NCBI GenBank assembly: GCA_011959285.1
Contig: BLLW01000019.1
Location: 1 to 57,700 of the forward strand
Direction: 5' to 3'
DNA from: Lachnospiraceae bacterium
Lineage (GTDB): Bacteria > Bacillota > Clostridia > Lachnospirales > Lachnospiraceae
DNA: 57,700 bases
Below are positions 16,760 to 25,709 of the stretch, piece by piece. The notes beneath the pieces were generated by a model. That model made no database searches and was not told where the DNA came from. It saw only the letters and a program-made list of their open reading frames with translations. Made by a program: the position numbers and the translations under genes. Within the stretch, counting starts at the first letter, position 1, and each line of letters opens with the position of its first letter.

Positions 16760-17944
16760 ATGGGTTTTATAAAGAAACTGCTACAACGGAAAAAGAAACA
16801 GGAAGTGCCGGAATATGAGATTGAAGACTGGAATGAGGTGGTCTACGACAGGGAAGATTATCAGATTAATGATAAGGTCCAGCGTGAAGAATACGTGAGG
16901 GGATGCCTAGAGCAGATTGCGGAGGCGTCAAGGGAGCTTGATAACCTTCAATTTGAATATAATATGGTCACTGCCTATTTAAAGGATATGGAGGAGATTG
17001 AAGCGCTGCCGGAAGAAGAGATGGCAGAGCTTATGGAGTGTGCCAAAAAGATTGATGCCTTAGAGCAACAGCAGTCCGGCTATAAAGAGAGAGCAAACCG
17101 GATGAGTGAGGAAGCTTATCACCAGATGGAGCGTCTTGAGGAAGAGATTCAGGAAGGGTTTGAAAAACTGACACAAGCAGAAGAATATCAGGATTTTATC
17201 AAGAGGGATCTGCGTAAGCTGGATGGAGAAAAACATGCTTATCTGTTTAGGAGAAATGAGCTTCGCCGTGTCATTACGGATACGCGGTCCATGGCGGTGG
17301 TGTGTTCGGTGGCAGTGATTGCATGTATTTTACTTCTTTTTATTCTGCAGTTCGGATTTGATATGAATGCCAAGCTGGGATATCTGGCGGTGGCTGCCGT
17401 GGGAGCCATTGCAATTACGGCAATTTTTATTAAGCACAGTGATTCGGTGAAGGAACTCTCCCGGGTGGAGGGCGGCATCAACCGCATCATAAGGCTTCAA
17501 AATACAGTAAAGATACGCTATGTCAATAATACCCACCTGCTGGATTATCTCTATATGAAATATAACGTGGCAAGCGCCAGCGAGCTTGGAAAGACCTGGC
17601 AGCAGTACCAAGTGGAGAAGGCGGAGCGTCACAGCTATGAACAGGCAGAGCGGGAGCTGGATCAATGTCAGAAGGAACTTTTGCATGCGCTTCGCCGTTA
17701 TCAGATTAAAGATCCTATGATCTGGCTGCATCAGACGGCGGCAATTCTAGACAGGAAAGAGATGGTTGAGATCCGTCATAATCTGATCATTAGGAGACAG
17801 TCCTTAAGAAGGCGCATGGATTATAATAAAGAGGTGATAGCAGGCAAAGCCCAGGCTGAGATCAAAGATCTTGCAGAAAGTTACCCAGAATATGCCAAGG
17901 AGATCCTGGATATTGTGGGACAGTATGAAGAGGATTTTTCTTGA
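16760..17944 (+). CDS. Hypothetical membrane-anchored coiled-coil protein of the DUF5717/DUF5716 operon
   Basis: The 394-aa protein has a basic N-terminus (FIKKLLQRKKKQ), a Glu/Gln-rich coiled coil at about 45-165, and a hydrophobic hairpin of two membrane segments at about 174-198 (MAVVCSVAVIACILLLFILQ) and 203-223 (LGYLAVAAVGAIAITAIFI). A second helical, coiled-coil region runs to the end. This topology puts both long arms in the cytoplasm and suggests a membrane tether for the other operon products. It ends the operon: the next gene follows after 108 bases containing an 8-bp inverted repeat (TGCACTTT at 17987, AAAGTGCA at 18006). I do not recognise a named family. Confidence 0.72.
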   Translation: MGFIKKLLQRKKKQEVPEYEIEDWNEVVYDREDYQINDKVQREEYVRGCLEQIAEASRELDNLQFEYNMVTAYLKDMEEIEALPEEEMAELMECAKKIDALEQQQSGYKERANRMSEEAYHQMERLEEEIQEGFEKLTQAEEYQDFIKRDLRKLDGEKHAYLFRRNELRRVITDTRSMAVVCSVAVIACILLLFILQFGFDMNAKLGYLAVAAVGAIAITAIFIKHSDSVKELSRVEGGINRIIRLQNTVKIRYVNNTHLLDYLYMKYNVASASELGKTWQQYQVEKAERHSYEQAERELDQCQKELLHALRRYQIKDPMIWLHQTAAILDRKEMVEIRHNLIIRRQSLRRRMDYNKEVIAGKAQAEIKDLAESYPEYAKEILDIVGQYEEDFS

Positions 17945-18052
17945 CTTCTATTTGAGGGCATGATAGCATGATTAACGTATGAAAAATGCACTTTATCATG
18001 ATAGCAAAGTGCAGTGTCATGTAGAATGCTTTATGCAAATGGAGGAGAGATT

Positions 18053-18922
18053 ATGAAAAAATGTATGGCATTTTTGGCAGCAACAGCCATGACTTTAGGG
18101 CTGCTTTCCGGATGCGGTTCCGCTTCGGACGAGACAACACAGGCAAACATGGATGCGCAGGAAACGGCAGCAGATGAAAGTGCCCAGGAAACACAGCAGG
18201 AAGGAACGGACCAGACAGATGACAAGGTGATTTTTACTGTGGGATTTGATGCAGAATTTCCGCCTTACGGGTATATGGATGAAGATGGAGCGTATACTGG
18301 TTTTGATCTTGAGCTTGCAGCGGAGGTATGCAGCCGCAGGGGATGGGAACTGGAAAAGCAGCCCATTGATTGGGACTCCAAGGATTTTGAACTTTCTTCA
18401 GGTTCTATTGACTGTATCTGGAATGGTTTTACCATGAACGGACGTGAGGATGCGTACACATGGTCCCTGCCTTATGTTGATAATAGTCAGGTATTCGTGG
18501 TCAAAGCAGATGCGGCAATTACTTCTTTTGATGATCTTGCAGGCAAGTTGGTGGGCGTCCAGAAGGATTCTTCCGCGCTGGCAGCGCTTGAAGGAGATGC
18601 GGCAGATCTTGCGGCAACCTTTGCGGAGCTGAATCAGTATGCAGATTACAATACTGGATTCATGGATTTAGAAGCAGGAGCTATCGACGCTCTGGCAATC
18701 GATATAGGTGTTGCAGATTATCAGATTAAGTCCAGGGGCGAAGGCTATCTGATCATGGATGAAAGGCTTGCAACAGAACAGTACGGCATCGGTTTTCTTC
18801 TTGGAAATGACGAGTTGAAGAATCAAGTTGAAGCAACGCTGCTTGAAATGGCAGAGGATGGCAAGTTTATGGAGATTGCTGAAAAGTATGGTCTGGAAGG
18901 CAGCGTATGTCTTGGTAAATAA
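18053..18922 (+). CDS. Amino-acid ABC transporter substrate-binding lipoprotein (family 3)
   Basis: Extracellular solute-binding lipoprotein of 289 aa. The signal ends in the lipobox LLSGC (Cys21), and a low-complexity Gln/Glu/Thr linker of about 35 residues follows. The binding domain has the family-3 hallmarks FTVGFDAEFPPYGYMDEDGAYTGFDLELA-type residues, WNGFTMNGRE and GSIDCI. It captures a polar amino acid; a cystine- or glutamine-type substrate is possible, but the sequence alone does not decide. The ATG at 18053 is chosen because GGAGGAGA lies just upstream and the signal peptide starts there. Permease and ATPase genes follow. A hairpin after its stop probably lets this gene be expressed more strongly than the permease. 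Confidence 0.93.
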   Translation: MKKCMAFLAATAMTLGLLSGCGSASDETTQANMDAQETAADESAQETQQEGTDQTDDKVIFTVGFDAEFPPYGYMDEDGAYTGFDLELAAEVCSRRGWELEKQPIDWDSKDFELSSGSIDCIWNGFTMNGREDAYTWSLPYVDNSQVFVVKADAAITSFDDLAGKLVGVQKDSSALAALEGDAADLAATFAELNQYADYNTGFMDLEAGAIDALAIDIGVADYQIKSRGEGYLIMDERLATEQYGIGFLLGNDELKNQVEATLLEMAEDGKFMEIAEKYGLEGSVCLGK

Positions 18923-18929
18923 AGTGTTT

Positions 18930-18990
18930 AGGGCAGAATTTATAACAATAGGATGTGCAAGGCGCACACCAAGGGTTGTTTTTCTGCCCT
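18930..18990 (+). promoter_or_regulatory. Intercistronic hairpin between the binding-protein and permease genes
   Basis: AGGGCAGAA (18930-18938) is the exact complement of TTCTGCCCT (18982-18990), with an inner GTGC/GCAC stem at about 18954-18966. It starts 7 bases after the binding-protein stop and ends 43 bases before the permease. It probably stabilises the 5' message or partly terminates transcription, giving excess binding protein. Confidence 0.65.
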
Positions 18991-19033
18991 GTTTACTTTC
19001 GGGAGAGTTAGCGATTGAGGAGAATCAGAGCAA

Positions 19034-19681
19034 ATGAGCACAGGAACTATGTTAATACAGTTGGGAAAGGGAATGTTTTCAACGACAGAAATCTTTTTTC
19101 TGACCCTTCTCTTTTCACTGCCCCTTGGGCTTTTGATATCTTTTGGAAGGATGGCAAGGAATGGGATCATAAGAGGAATTTCTAAGTTTTACATATCCAT
19201 TATGCGCGGGACCCCTTTGATGCTGCAGCTCCTTGTGGTTTACTTTGCGCCATATTATTTATTTGGAGCAAACTTAAGAGGATACCGGTTTCCTGCCATT
19301 ATACTGGCGTTCAGCATCAATTATGCGGCATATTTTGCCGAGATATACAGAGGCGGAATCGAATCGATTTCTGTAGGACAGTATGAAGCGGCAAAGGTGC
19401 TGGGGTACAATAAGGGGCAGACCTTTTTTAGGATTATCCTGCCTCAGGTTCTTAAGCGAATTATGCCCTCGATCACGAACGAGACAATCACTCTGGTGAA
19501 GGATACCTCCTTAGCGTTTGTACTGGCGCATGCAGAAATGTTTACTATAGCAAAACAGATTGCGGCAAAGGATACAAGCGTGATGCCTCTTATGGTGGCT
19601 GGTCTGTTCTACTACATTTTCAATTTTGTAGTGGCGTTTGTAATGGAACGGATTGAAAAAGCCATGGATTATTACAGGTAG
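19034..19681 (+). CDS. Amino-acid ABC transporter permease (HisM/GlnP type)
   Basis: The inner-membrane subunit is 215 aa with about five membrane segments. It carries the RGTPLMLQL segment (about 54-62) and the cytoplasmic EAA loop, here YEAAKVLGYNKGQTFFRIILPQ-like residues at about 117-138, which contacts the ATPase. It lies between the binding-protein and ATPase genes. The ATG at 19034 is preceded by a weak GAGGAGAA. The ATPase gene starts 13 bases after its stop, so the two are co-translated. Confidence 0.93.
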   Translation: MSTGTMLIQLGKGMFSTTEIFFLTLLFSLPLGLLISFGRMARNGIIRGISKFYISIMRGTPLMLQLLVVYFAPYYLFGANLRGYRFPAIILAFSINYAAYFAEIYRGGIESISVGQYEAAKVLGYNKGQTFFRIILPQVLKRIMPSITNETITLVKDTSLAFVLAHAEMFTIAKQIAAKDTSVMPLMVAGLFYYIFNFVVAFVMERIEKAMDYYR

Positions 19682-19694
19682 GAGGGAAACAAGG

Positions 19695-20459
19695 ATGGAC
19701 GCTGAAATTTTATTGGAAATCAATCATATGAGCAAGGGCTTCGATGAACTGGATGTGATCAGAGATATTTCTCTTTCTGTAAAGGAGGGAGAGGTGGTGT
19801 CTATTATCGGACCTTCAGGATCGGGGAAATCTACTTTGCTCAGATGTGCAACCATGCTGGAGAAGATGGACGGCGGAGAGCTGATTTATCTCGGGGAAAA
19901 GGCGGCATGGGAAGAAAAGGGCAGATGCGTGTATGCAAAAAAGCAGGAATTAAAGAAGATTCAGAAACATTTTGGTCTGGTTTTTCAGAATTTTAATTTA
20001 TTTCCCCATTACAGCGTCATGCGCAACATTATCGATGCGCCCATGCGGGTGAACGGCGTGGCGAAGCGGGAAGCGGTCAGCCGCGCAAAGGAGCTTTTAG
20101 AGCAGCTGGGGCTTGCAGATAAGGCAGATGCATACCCTTGCCAGCTTTCAGGCGGACAGCAGCAGAGAGTGTCGATTGCAAGGGCACTGGCGCTTCAGCC
20201 TAAGATTTTATTTTTTGATGAACCCACTTCCGCGCTTGACCCGGAGCTGACGGGGGAGGTCTTAAAGGTCATCAGGCAGTTGGCGAAGGAGCATATGACT
20301 ATGATCATCGTGACCCATGAAATGCAGTTCGCCAGGGAATTGTCGGATCGGATCATCTTTATGGAACAGGGCATCATACAGGCACAGGGGACGCCGGAAG
20401 AAATTTTTGCATCCGACAAGGAAAGAGTCAGAGAATTCATAGGTAAATTTCAATCATAA
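19695..20459 (+). CDS. Amino-acid ABC transporter ATP-binding protein (GlnQ type)
   Basis: The cytoplasmic ATPase is 254 aa. It has Walker A GPSGSGKSTLLR at about 39-50, Q-loop VFQNFNLFPH, signature LSGGQQQRVSIARAL at about 152-166, Walker B LFFDEPTSALDPEL and H-loop THEM. The LFPHYSVMRNI and ALDPELTGEVL wording is typical of polar-amino-acid importers. The ATG at 19695 with GGAGG 9 bases upstream is preferred over an upstream in-frame ATG inside the permease gene. It completes the 18053-20459 importer operon. Confidence 0.94.
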   Translation: MDAEILLEINHMSKGFDELDVIRDISLSVKEGEVVSIIGPSGSGKSTLLRCATMLEKMDGGELIYLGEKAAWEEKGRCVYAKKQELKKIQKHFGLVFQNFNLFPHYSVMRNIIDAPMRVNGVAKREAVSRAKELLEQLGLADKADAYPCQLSGGQQQRVSIARALALQPKILFFDEPTSALDPELTGEVLKVIRQLAKEHMTMIIVTHEMQFARELSDRIIFMEQGIIQAQGTPEEIFASDKERVREFIGKFQS

Positions 20460-20495
20460 ATCATATTGCCGCATGGCGGCGGAATGGAGGAAACA

Positions 20496-21203
20496 ATGGA
20501 AAAAAAGGAACAGCTTTATGAAGGAAAAGCAAAGAAGGTATTTGCAACAGAGGACCCCGATGTAGTGATCGTGGATTACAAGGACGACGCTACTGCTTTT
20601 AACGGAGAAAAGAAGGGGACCATCGTGGGAAAGGGCGTGATCAACAACCGCATGACGAACCATGTATTTAAGCTTCTTGAAAAGGAAGGGGTGCCCACCC
20701 ATTTGATTGAGGAATTAAGCGACAGGGAGACTGCCGTTAAGAAGGTAGAGATCGTACCCCTTGAAGTGATCATCCGTAACGTGGCTGCGGGAAGCTTTTC
20801 AAAGCGCCTTGGTGTGCCGGAGGGAACGCCTTTTAAAGAACCTACCATTGAATTTAGCTACAAAAACGACGAATTGGGCGATCCCCTTATCAACAGCTAT
20901 TTTGCTGTTGCCTTAGGACTTGCCACATGGGAAGAAATCGATGTGATCAAAAAGTATGCATTTAAGGTAAATGAAGTGTTGAAGGCATATTTCCTTCAGG
21001 CGGATATCAAGCTGATCGACTTTAAGATTGAGTTCGGACGTTTCCATGGGGAAATCCTTCTTGCAGACGAGACTTCACCGGATACCTGCCGGCTCTGGGA
21101 TGTAAATACCAATGAGAAGCTGGATAAGGACCGTTTCCGCAGGGATCTTGGAAATGTGGAAGAGGCATACAACGAAGTATTTAAGCGTCTTGGACTGGCA
21201 TAG
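20496..21203 (+). CDS. purC: Phosphoribosylaminoimidazole-succinocarboxamide synthase
   Basis: SAICAR synthetase, 236 aa, ligates aspartate to CAIR in de novo purine synthesis. Diagnostic segments are [10 protein letters not shown] at the N-terminus, [26 protein letters not shown], and [10 protein letters not shown] followed by [14 protein letters not shown]. The ATG at 20496 with GGAGG upstream is preferred over the in-frame ATG at 20466, as it gives the usual family start. It opens a four-gene purine run: purC, purF, purB and a purF paralog. No purine riboswitch or PurR-type box was recognised in front of it, and it lies only 36 bases after the ABC ATPase gene, so read-through is possible. 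Confidence 0.97.
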   Translation: MEKKEQLYEGKAKKVFATEDPDVVIVDYKDDATAFNGEKKGTIVGKGVINNRMTNHVFKLLEKEGVPTHLIEELSDRETAVKKVEIVPLEVIIRNVAAGSFSKRLGVPEGTPFKEPTIEFSYKNDELGDPLINSYFAVALGLATWEEIDVIKKYAFKVNEVLKAYFLQADIKLIDFKIEFGRFHGEILLADETSPDTCRLWDVNTNEKLDKDRFRRDLGNVEEAYNEVFKRLGLA

Positions 21204-21260
21204 GTATTTTTGATGCAGATGCCGGAACGGATCTTGGCAGAAGCGGATGGGGAGTAAATT

Positions 21261-22739
21261 ATGAAAACAAAAGACAGCATTGTGGAGCTAGAAGAGAGAC
21301 AGTGTAAAACAAATGTGCCGGCGTCAGATAAGCTGGGCGAGGAATGCGGCGTCTTCGGCGTCTATGATTTTGACGGCGGGGACGTAGCATCTACGATTTA
21401 CTATGGCTTGTTTGCGCTGCAGCACAGGGGCCAGGAGAGCTGCGGCATTGCAGTCAGCGATACCGCAGGTCCCAAGGGAAAGGTCTTAAGCGCCAAAGAT
21501 ATGGGATTATTGAATGAGGCGTTTACCCCGGAAATATTAGAAAAGTTAAAGGGAGATATCGGCGTGGGGCATGTAAGATATTCCACTGCCGGAAGTTCCA
21601 CCAGAGAGAATGCCCAGCCGCTGGTGCTGAATTATGTAAAGGGGACCCTTGGACTCGCCCACAACGGAAACCTGATCAATGCACCGGAGCTTAGAAGGGA
21701 ATTGGCGTACACTGGCGCCATTTTTCAGACTACCATTGATTCAGAGGTAATCGCATACCATATTGCCAGGGAGCGTCTTAACGCAAAGTCGGTAGAGGAG
21801 GCAGTGGGGCGTGCCATGCAGAAGATTAAGGGTGCTTACTCCCTGATCGTTATGTCGCCCCGGAAGCTGATCGGCGCGAGGGATCCTTTTGGATTTAAGC
21901 CTCTTTGTATCGGAAAGCGGGATAATGCCTATATTCTGGCATCTGAGACGTGTGCCCTTGATACGGTGGGAGCATCTTTTGTTCGGGATGTAGAGCCGGG
22001 AGAGATCGTCACCATTTCCCCGGAAAAGGGGATTGAATCAGATAAGAGTCTGTGTATCCCTAGTAAGCAGCATGCTAGGTGTGTGTTCGAGTACATTTAT
22101 TTTGCAAGACCGGACAGCTATATAGACGGTATGAGTGTTTACAATTCCCGCATTCTGGCAGGGAAATTTCTGGCAATGGATTCACCGGTGGAGGCAGATC
22201 TTGTCGTAGGGGTGCCGGAATCAGGTAATTGTGCGGCATTGGGGTATTCCTTACAGTCAGGGATTCCCTATGGACAGGCGTTCGTAAAAAATACCTATGT
22301 GGGCAGGACCTTCATTAAACCGAAACAAAAAAACAGAGAAAGCAGTGTGCAGGTAAAATTAAATGTCTTAAGAGAAGTGGTGGAAGGAAAGCGCATCATT
22401 ATGATTGATGATTCTATTGTGCGGGGTACTACTTCTGACAGAATCGTGCATATGCTCAGAGAAGCCGGTGCCAAGGAGGTGCATATGAGGGTCAGTGCAC
22501 CGCCCTTTTTGTGGCCCTGCTATTTCGGGACAGATGTGCCCGCAAGAGAGCAGCTGATTGCATATAACCATACTGTGGAGGAAATCTGCAGTATCATCGG
22601 GGCGGATTCCCTTGGCTATCTTCGGGAAGAACGTCTTGATGAGATCGTGGAAAACAGAGGCATCTGTAAGGGGTGCTTTACTGGAACCTATCCCATGGAA
22701 CCGCCTTGTGAGGATATCAGGGGTGAGTTCGATCATTAG
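21261..22739 (+). CDS. purF: Amidophosphoribosyltransferase (active PurF)
   Basis: This 492-aa enzyme makes phosphoribosylamine from PRPP and glutamine, the first committed purine step. A propeptide of about 28 residues precedes the nucleophile Cys29 (EECGVFG). The glutaminase site is complete, with LQHRGQES, GHVRYSTAG and HNGN. The PRPP loop IMIDDSIVRGTTSDR lies at about 374. Four likely Fe-S cysteines (RCVFEYIYF, WPCYFG, CKGC) mark the oxygen-sensitive B. subtilis type. The start is ATG 21261. Its degenerate paralog lies two genes downstream. Confidence 0.97.
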   Translation: MKTKDSIVELEERQCKTNVPASDKLGEECGVFGVYDFDGGDVASTIYYGLFALQHRGQESCGIAVSDTAGPKGKVLSAKDMGLLNEAFTPEILEKLKGDIGVGHVRYSTAGSSTRENAQPLVLNYVKGTLGLAHNGNLINAPELRRELAYTGAIFQTTIDSEVIAYHIARERLNAKSVEEAVGRAMQKIKGAYSLIVMSPRKLIGARDPFGFKPLCIGKRDNAYILASETCALDTVGASFVRDVEPGEIVTISPEKGIESDKSLCIPSKQHARCVFEYIYFARPDSYIDGMSVYNSRILAGKFLAMDSPVEADLVVGVPESGNCAALGYSLQSGIPYGQAFVKNTYVGRTFIKPKQKNRESSVQVKLNVLREVVEGKRIIMIDDSIVRGTTSDRIVHMLREAGAKEVHMRVSAPPFLWPCYFGTDVPAREQLIAYNHTVEEICSIIGADSLGYLREERLDEIVENRGICKGCFTGTYPMEPPCEDIRGEFDH

Positions 22740-22762
22740 GAAGCAAAAGTAGGAGGATTGTG

Positions 22763-24214
22763 ATGAGTACAGACAGATACGTAAGTCCCTTGTCGGAGCG
22801 TTACGCAAGCAGGGAGATGCAGTATATCTTTTCACCTGACATGAAGTTCAGGACTTGGAGAAAGTTGTGGATCGCATTGGCAGAGACGGAGATGGAACTT
22901 GGTCTTTCCCAGGACGGAAAGCCGGTCATCTCCCAGGAGCAGATTGATGAACTGCGGCTCCATGCAAATGATATCAATTATGACGTGGCAAAAGCAAGAG
23001 AAAAGGAAGTACGCCATGATGTCATGAGTCATGTCTATGCATACGGCAAACAATGCCCTAAGGCGGCAGGCATTATCCACTTGGGCGCCACCAGTTGCTA
23101 TGTGGGAGATAACACGGATATTATCGTGATGACAGAAGCGCTCAGACTGGTGAAGAAGAAACTGGTAAATGTGCTTTCTAAGCTGGCATCCTTTGCAGAT
23201 AAATATAAAACCCAGCCTACACTGGCATTTACCCATTTTCAGCCGGCCCAGCCTACCACGGTGGGAAAGAGGGCGACGCTGTGGATGCAGGAGTTCATGC
23301 TGGATCTGGAGGATTTAGAATATGTGCTTGGCGGCATGAAGCTGCTAGGTTCCAAGGGAACCACCGGAACGCAGGCGTCCTTTTTGGAGCTGTTTAACGG
23401 GGATCAGGAGACCATCGACAAGATCGATCCCATGATTGCCGGGAAGATGGGCTTTAAGGAATGCTATCCGGTATCCGGGCAGACTTACTCACGAAAGGTA
23501 GACACGAGAGTTGCCAATGTGCTTGCAGGAATTGCGGCAAGCGCCCACAAAATGTCCAATGATATCAGGCTCCTGCAGCATTTAAAAGAAGTGGAAGAGC
23601 CTTTTGAAAAGAGCCAGATCGGTTCCTCTGCCATGGCGTATAAACGCAATCCTATGCGCAGCGAGCGGATTGCGTCTCTTTCCAGATATGTGATGGTGGA
23701 TGCGTTAAATCCGGCAATCACCTCCGCTGCTCAGTGGTTTGAAAGAACCTTGGATGACTCTGCCAATAAGCGGCTTTCCATACCGGAAGGATTCCTGGCA
23801 ATCGATGGCATTCTGGATCTTTGCCTGAATGTGGTGGATGGTCTTGTGGTTTATCCTAAAGTCATCGAAAAACATATGATGAGTGAGCTTCCCTTTATGG
23901 CAACGGAAAATATCATGATGGATGCAGTAAAGATGGGCGGCAACAGGCAGGAACTTCACGAGAAGATCAGAGAACTTTCCATGGAAGCAGGCAGAAACGT
24001 GAAGGTGGAAGGGAAGGAAAACAATCTCTTAGAGTTGATAGCGGCGGACCCTGCCTTCAACATGACGCTGGAAGATCTGCAAAAGACCATGGAGCCGTCA
24101 AGATACGTGGGACGTTCCAAAGAGCAGGTAGAGAAGTTCCTTTCGCAGGTAGTGTACCCCGTGTTAGATAAAAATAAGGATCTGCTTGGCATAAAAGCAG
24201 AGATCAATGTTTAA
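22763..24214 (+). CDS. purB: Adenylosuccinate lyase
   Basis: This 483-aa member of the fumarase/aspartase superfamily cleaves SAICAR and adenylosuccinate, serving two purine steps. Hallmarks are the HLGATSCYVGDN segment, the TLAFTHFQPAQPTTVGKR segment, and the signature loop GSSAMAYKRNPMRSER at about 290. The ATG at 22763 has GGAGG 6 bases upstream; the preceding in-frame GTG at 22760 is less well spaced. It follows purF after 23 bases and precedes the purF paralog by 13 bases, so the four genes look like one transcription unit. Confidence 0.97.
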   Translation: MSTDRYVSPLSERYASREMQYIFSPDMKFRTWRKLWIALAETEMELGLSQDGKPVISQEQIDELRLHANDINYDVAKAREKEVRHDVMSHVYAYGKQCPKAAGIIHLGATSCYVGDNTDIIVMTEALRLVKKKLVNVLSKLASFADKYKTQPTLAFTHFQPAQPTTVGKRATLWMQEFMLDLEDLEYVLGGMKLLGSKGTTGTQASFLELFNGDQETIDKIDPMIAGKMGFKECYPVSGQTYSRKVDTRVANVLAGIAASAHKMSNDIRLLQHLKEVEEPFEKSQIGSSAMAYKRNPMRSERIASLSRYVMVDALNPAITSAAQWFERTLDDSANKRLSIPEGFLAIDGILDLCLNVVDGLVVYPKVIEKHMMSELPFMATENIMMDAVKMGGNRQELHEKIRELSMEAGRNVKVEGKENNLLELIAADPAFNMTLEDLQKTMEPSRYVGRSKEQVEKFLSQVVYPVLDKNKDLLGIKAEINV

Positions 24215-24227
24215 GGAGGCGTGACTT

Positions 24228-25634
24228 TTGGGCGGATTTTTTGGAGTAGCTTCAAAGAAAGATTGTGTATTTGATTTGTTTTTTGGCACGGATTATCATT
24301 CCCATTTGGGAACGAGAAGGGCGGGAATGGCTGTATACAGTAAGGAAAACGGATTTGACCGTGCCATCCACAATATTGAAAATGCACCTTTTCGTACCAA
24401 ATTTGATAAGGATGTAAATGAGATGCAAGGTAATCTTGGAATCGGCTGTATTTCAGATTATGAGCCTCAGCCTCTTTTGGTTCGTTCCCACCATGGAACT
24501 TATGCGATTATGACGGTGGGAAAGATCAATAACATGGAGGAAATCGTCAAAAAGATTTTTGACATGGGGCATACTCATTTTTTGGAGATGAGCGGCGGTG
24601 ATATCAATGCCACGGAACTTGTGGCAGCAATTATCAATCAGAAGGATAATCTGATTGAAGGCATCACTTATGCCCAGGAGCTGATCGATGGTTCCATGAC
24701 GATTTCCCTGCTGACGTCAAAAGGGATTTATGCAGCGAGGGATAAGATGGGAAGGACGCCCGTTGCAATCGGAAAAAAAGAAGACGGACACTGTATTTCC
24801 TTTGAAAACTTTGCTTACTTAAATTTGGGATATGTGGAAGAACGGGAATTAGGTCCCGGTGAGATTGTCATCGTGACGCCAGAGGAGGTCAGGACGTTAG
24901 TAAAGCCCGGCACAGATATGAAAATCTGTACTTTCCTGTGGGTATATTACGGCTATCCTTCTTCTTCTTACGAGGGCATCAGCGTAGAGAAGATGCGCTA
25001 CAACTGCGGCGCCCTTTTAGCCAAGCGGGATGACGTATCGCCAGACAATGTGGCAGGTGTGCCAGATTCCGGCATCGCCCATGCAATTGGATATTCTAAT
25101 GTGTCAGGCATTCCTTTTTCCAGACCCTTTATCAAATACACGCCTACCTGGCCAAGGTCCTTTATGCCGACAATCCAGAGCCAGAGGAATCTGATTGCAA
25201 AAATGAAGCTGATACCGGTTCATGATTTGATTCAGGATAAGAGCCTTCTGCTCATCGATGATTCTATCGTGCGGGGTACACAGCTTCGAGAGACCACGGA
25301 GTTTCTTTACCAGAGCGGTGCAAAAGAGGTCCATATAAGACCTGCCTGTCCGCCTCTGCTGTACGGATGTAAGTATCTTAACTTTTCCCGTTCCACATCG
25401 GAGATGGACCTGATTACGAGAAGGATCATCAAGGAGATGGAGGGAGAAGGTAAACATGTGAATTTGAGCGCTTACTCCAATCCTGAAACGCCGGAATATC
25501 AGGAGATGATCAGACGAATCGGGGAGCAGCTGAATTTCACTTCGCTGAAATACCACAGACTGGATGATATGATAGAGTCGGTGGGGATTGATAGGAACAA
25601 ACTCTGCACCTACTGCTGGGACGGTAAAGAGTAG
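24228..25634 (+). CDS. PurF paralog lacking the glutaminase active site
   Basis: The 468-aa protein aligns along its whole length with PurF, but the N-terminal nucleophile CGVFGV reads GGFFGV, HRGQES reads HLGTRR, HVRYSTAG is missing and HNGN reads TVGK. Glutamine hydrolysis should therefore be lost. The phosphoribosyltransferase half is well kept, with PRPP loop LLIDDSIVRGTQLRE at about 341-355, and so are the four cysteines placed like the PurF Fe-S ligands (KICTF, YGCKY, LCTYC). The start is TTG 24228 with AAGGAGG upstream. It may act with free ammonia, regulate or pair with true PurF, or have a different acceptor. Automatic annotation would call it amidophosphoribosyltransferase. Confidence 0.85.
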   Translation: MGGFFGVASKKDCVFDLFFGTDYHSHLGTRRAGMAVYSKENGFDRAIHNIENAPFRTKFDKDVNEMQGNLGIGCISDYEPQPLLVRSHHGTYAIMTVGKINNMEEIVKKIFDMGHTHFLEMSGGDINATELVAAIINQKDNLIEGITYAQELIDGSMTISLLTSKGIYAARDKMGRTPVAIGKKEDGHCISFENFAYLNLGYVEERELGPGEIVIVTPEEVRTLVKPGTDMKICTFLWVYYGYPSSSYEGISVEKMRYNCGALLAKRDDVSPDNVAGVPDSGIAHAIGYSNVSGIPFSRPFIKYTPTWPRSFMPTIQSQRNLIAKMKLIPVHDLIQDKSLLLIDDSIVRGTQLRETTEFLYQSGAKEVHIRPACPPLLYGCKYLNFSRSTSEMDLITRRIIKEMEGEGKHVNLSAYSNPETPEYQEMIRRIGEQLNFTSLKYHRLDDMIESVGIDRNKLCTYCWDGKE

Positions 25635-25639
25635 GTGCG

Positions 25640-25709
25640 GCTGGAATGTATGGTTAGAAGGCGCAGGCGGCACGAGTGCCGCCTGCGCCTTCTGACCATA
25701 CATTCCAGC
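25640..25709. repeat. Long inverted repeat (33-bp arms) after the purine operon
   Basis: Arms 25640-25672 and 25677-25709 pair throughout, with a single G-T wobble, around a 4-base loop. It begins 5 bases after the stop of the PurF paralog. No T-run follows. It has the same shape as the structure at 8487-8557 but an unrelated sequence, so it is not a copied element. Confidence 0.9.

Noticed and set aside
17960-18013. T-box or other amino-acid riboswitch before the importer
   Set aside because: Only an 8-bp inverted repeat and a short ATGATAGCA direct repeat are visible; no T-box core or specifier loop.
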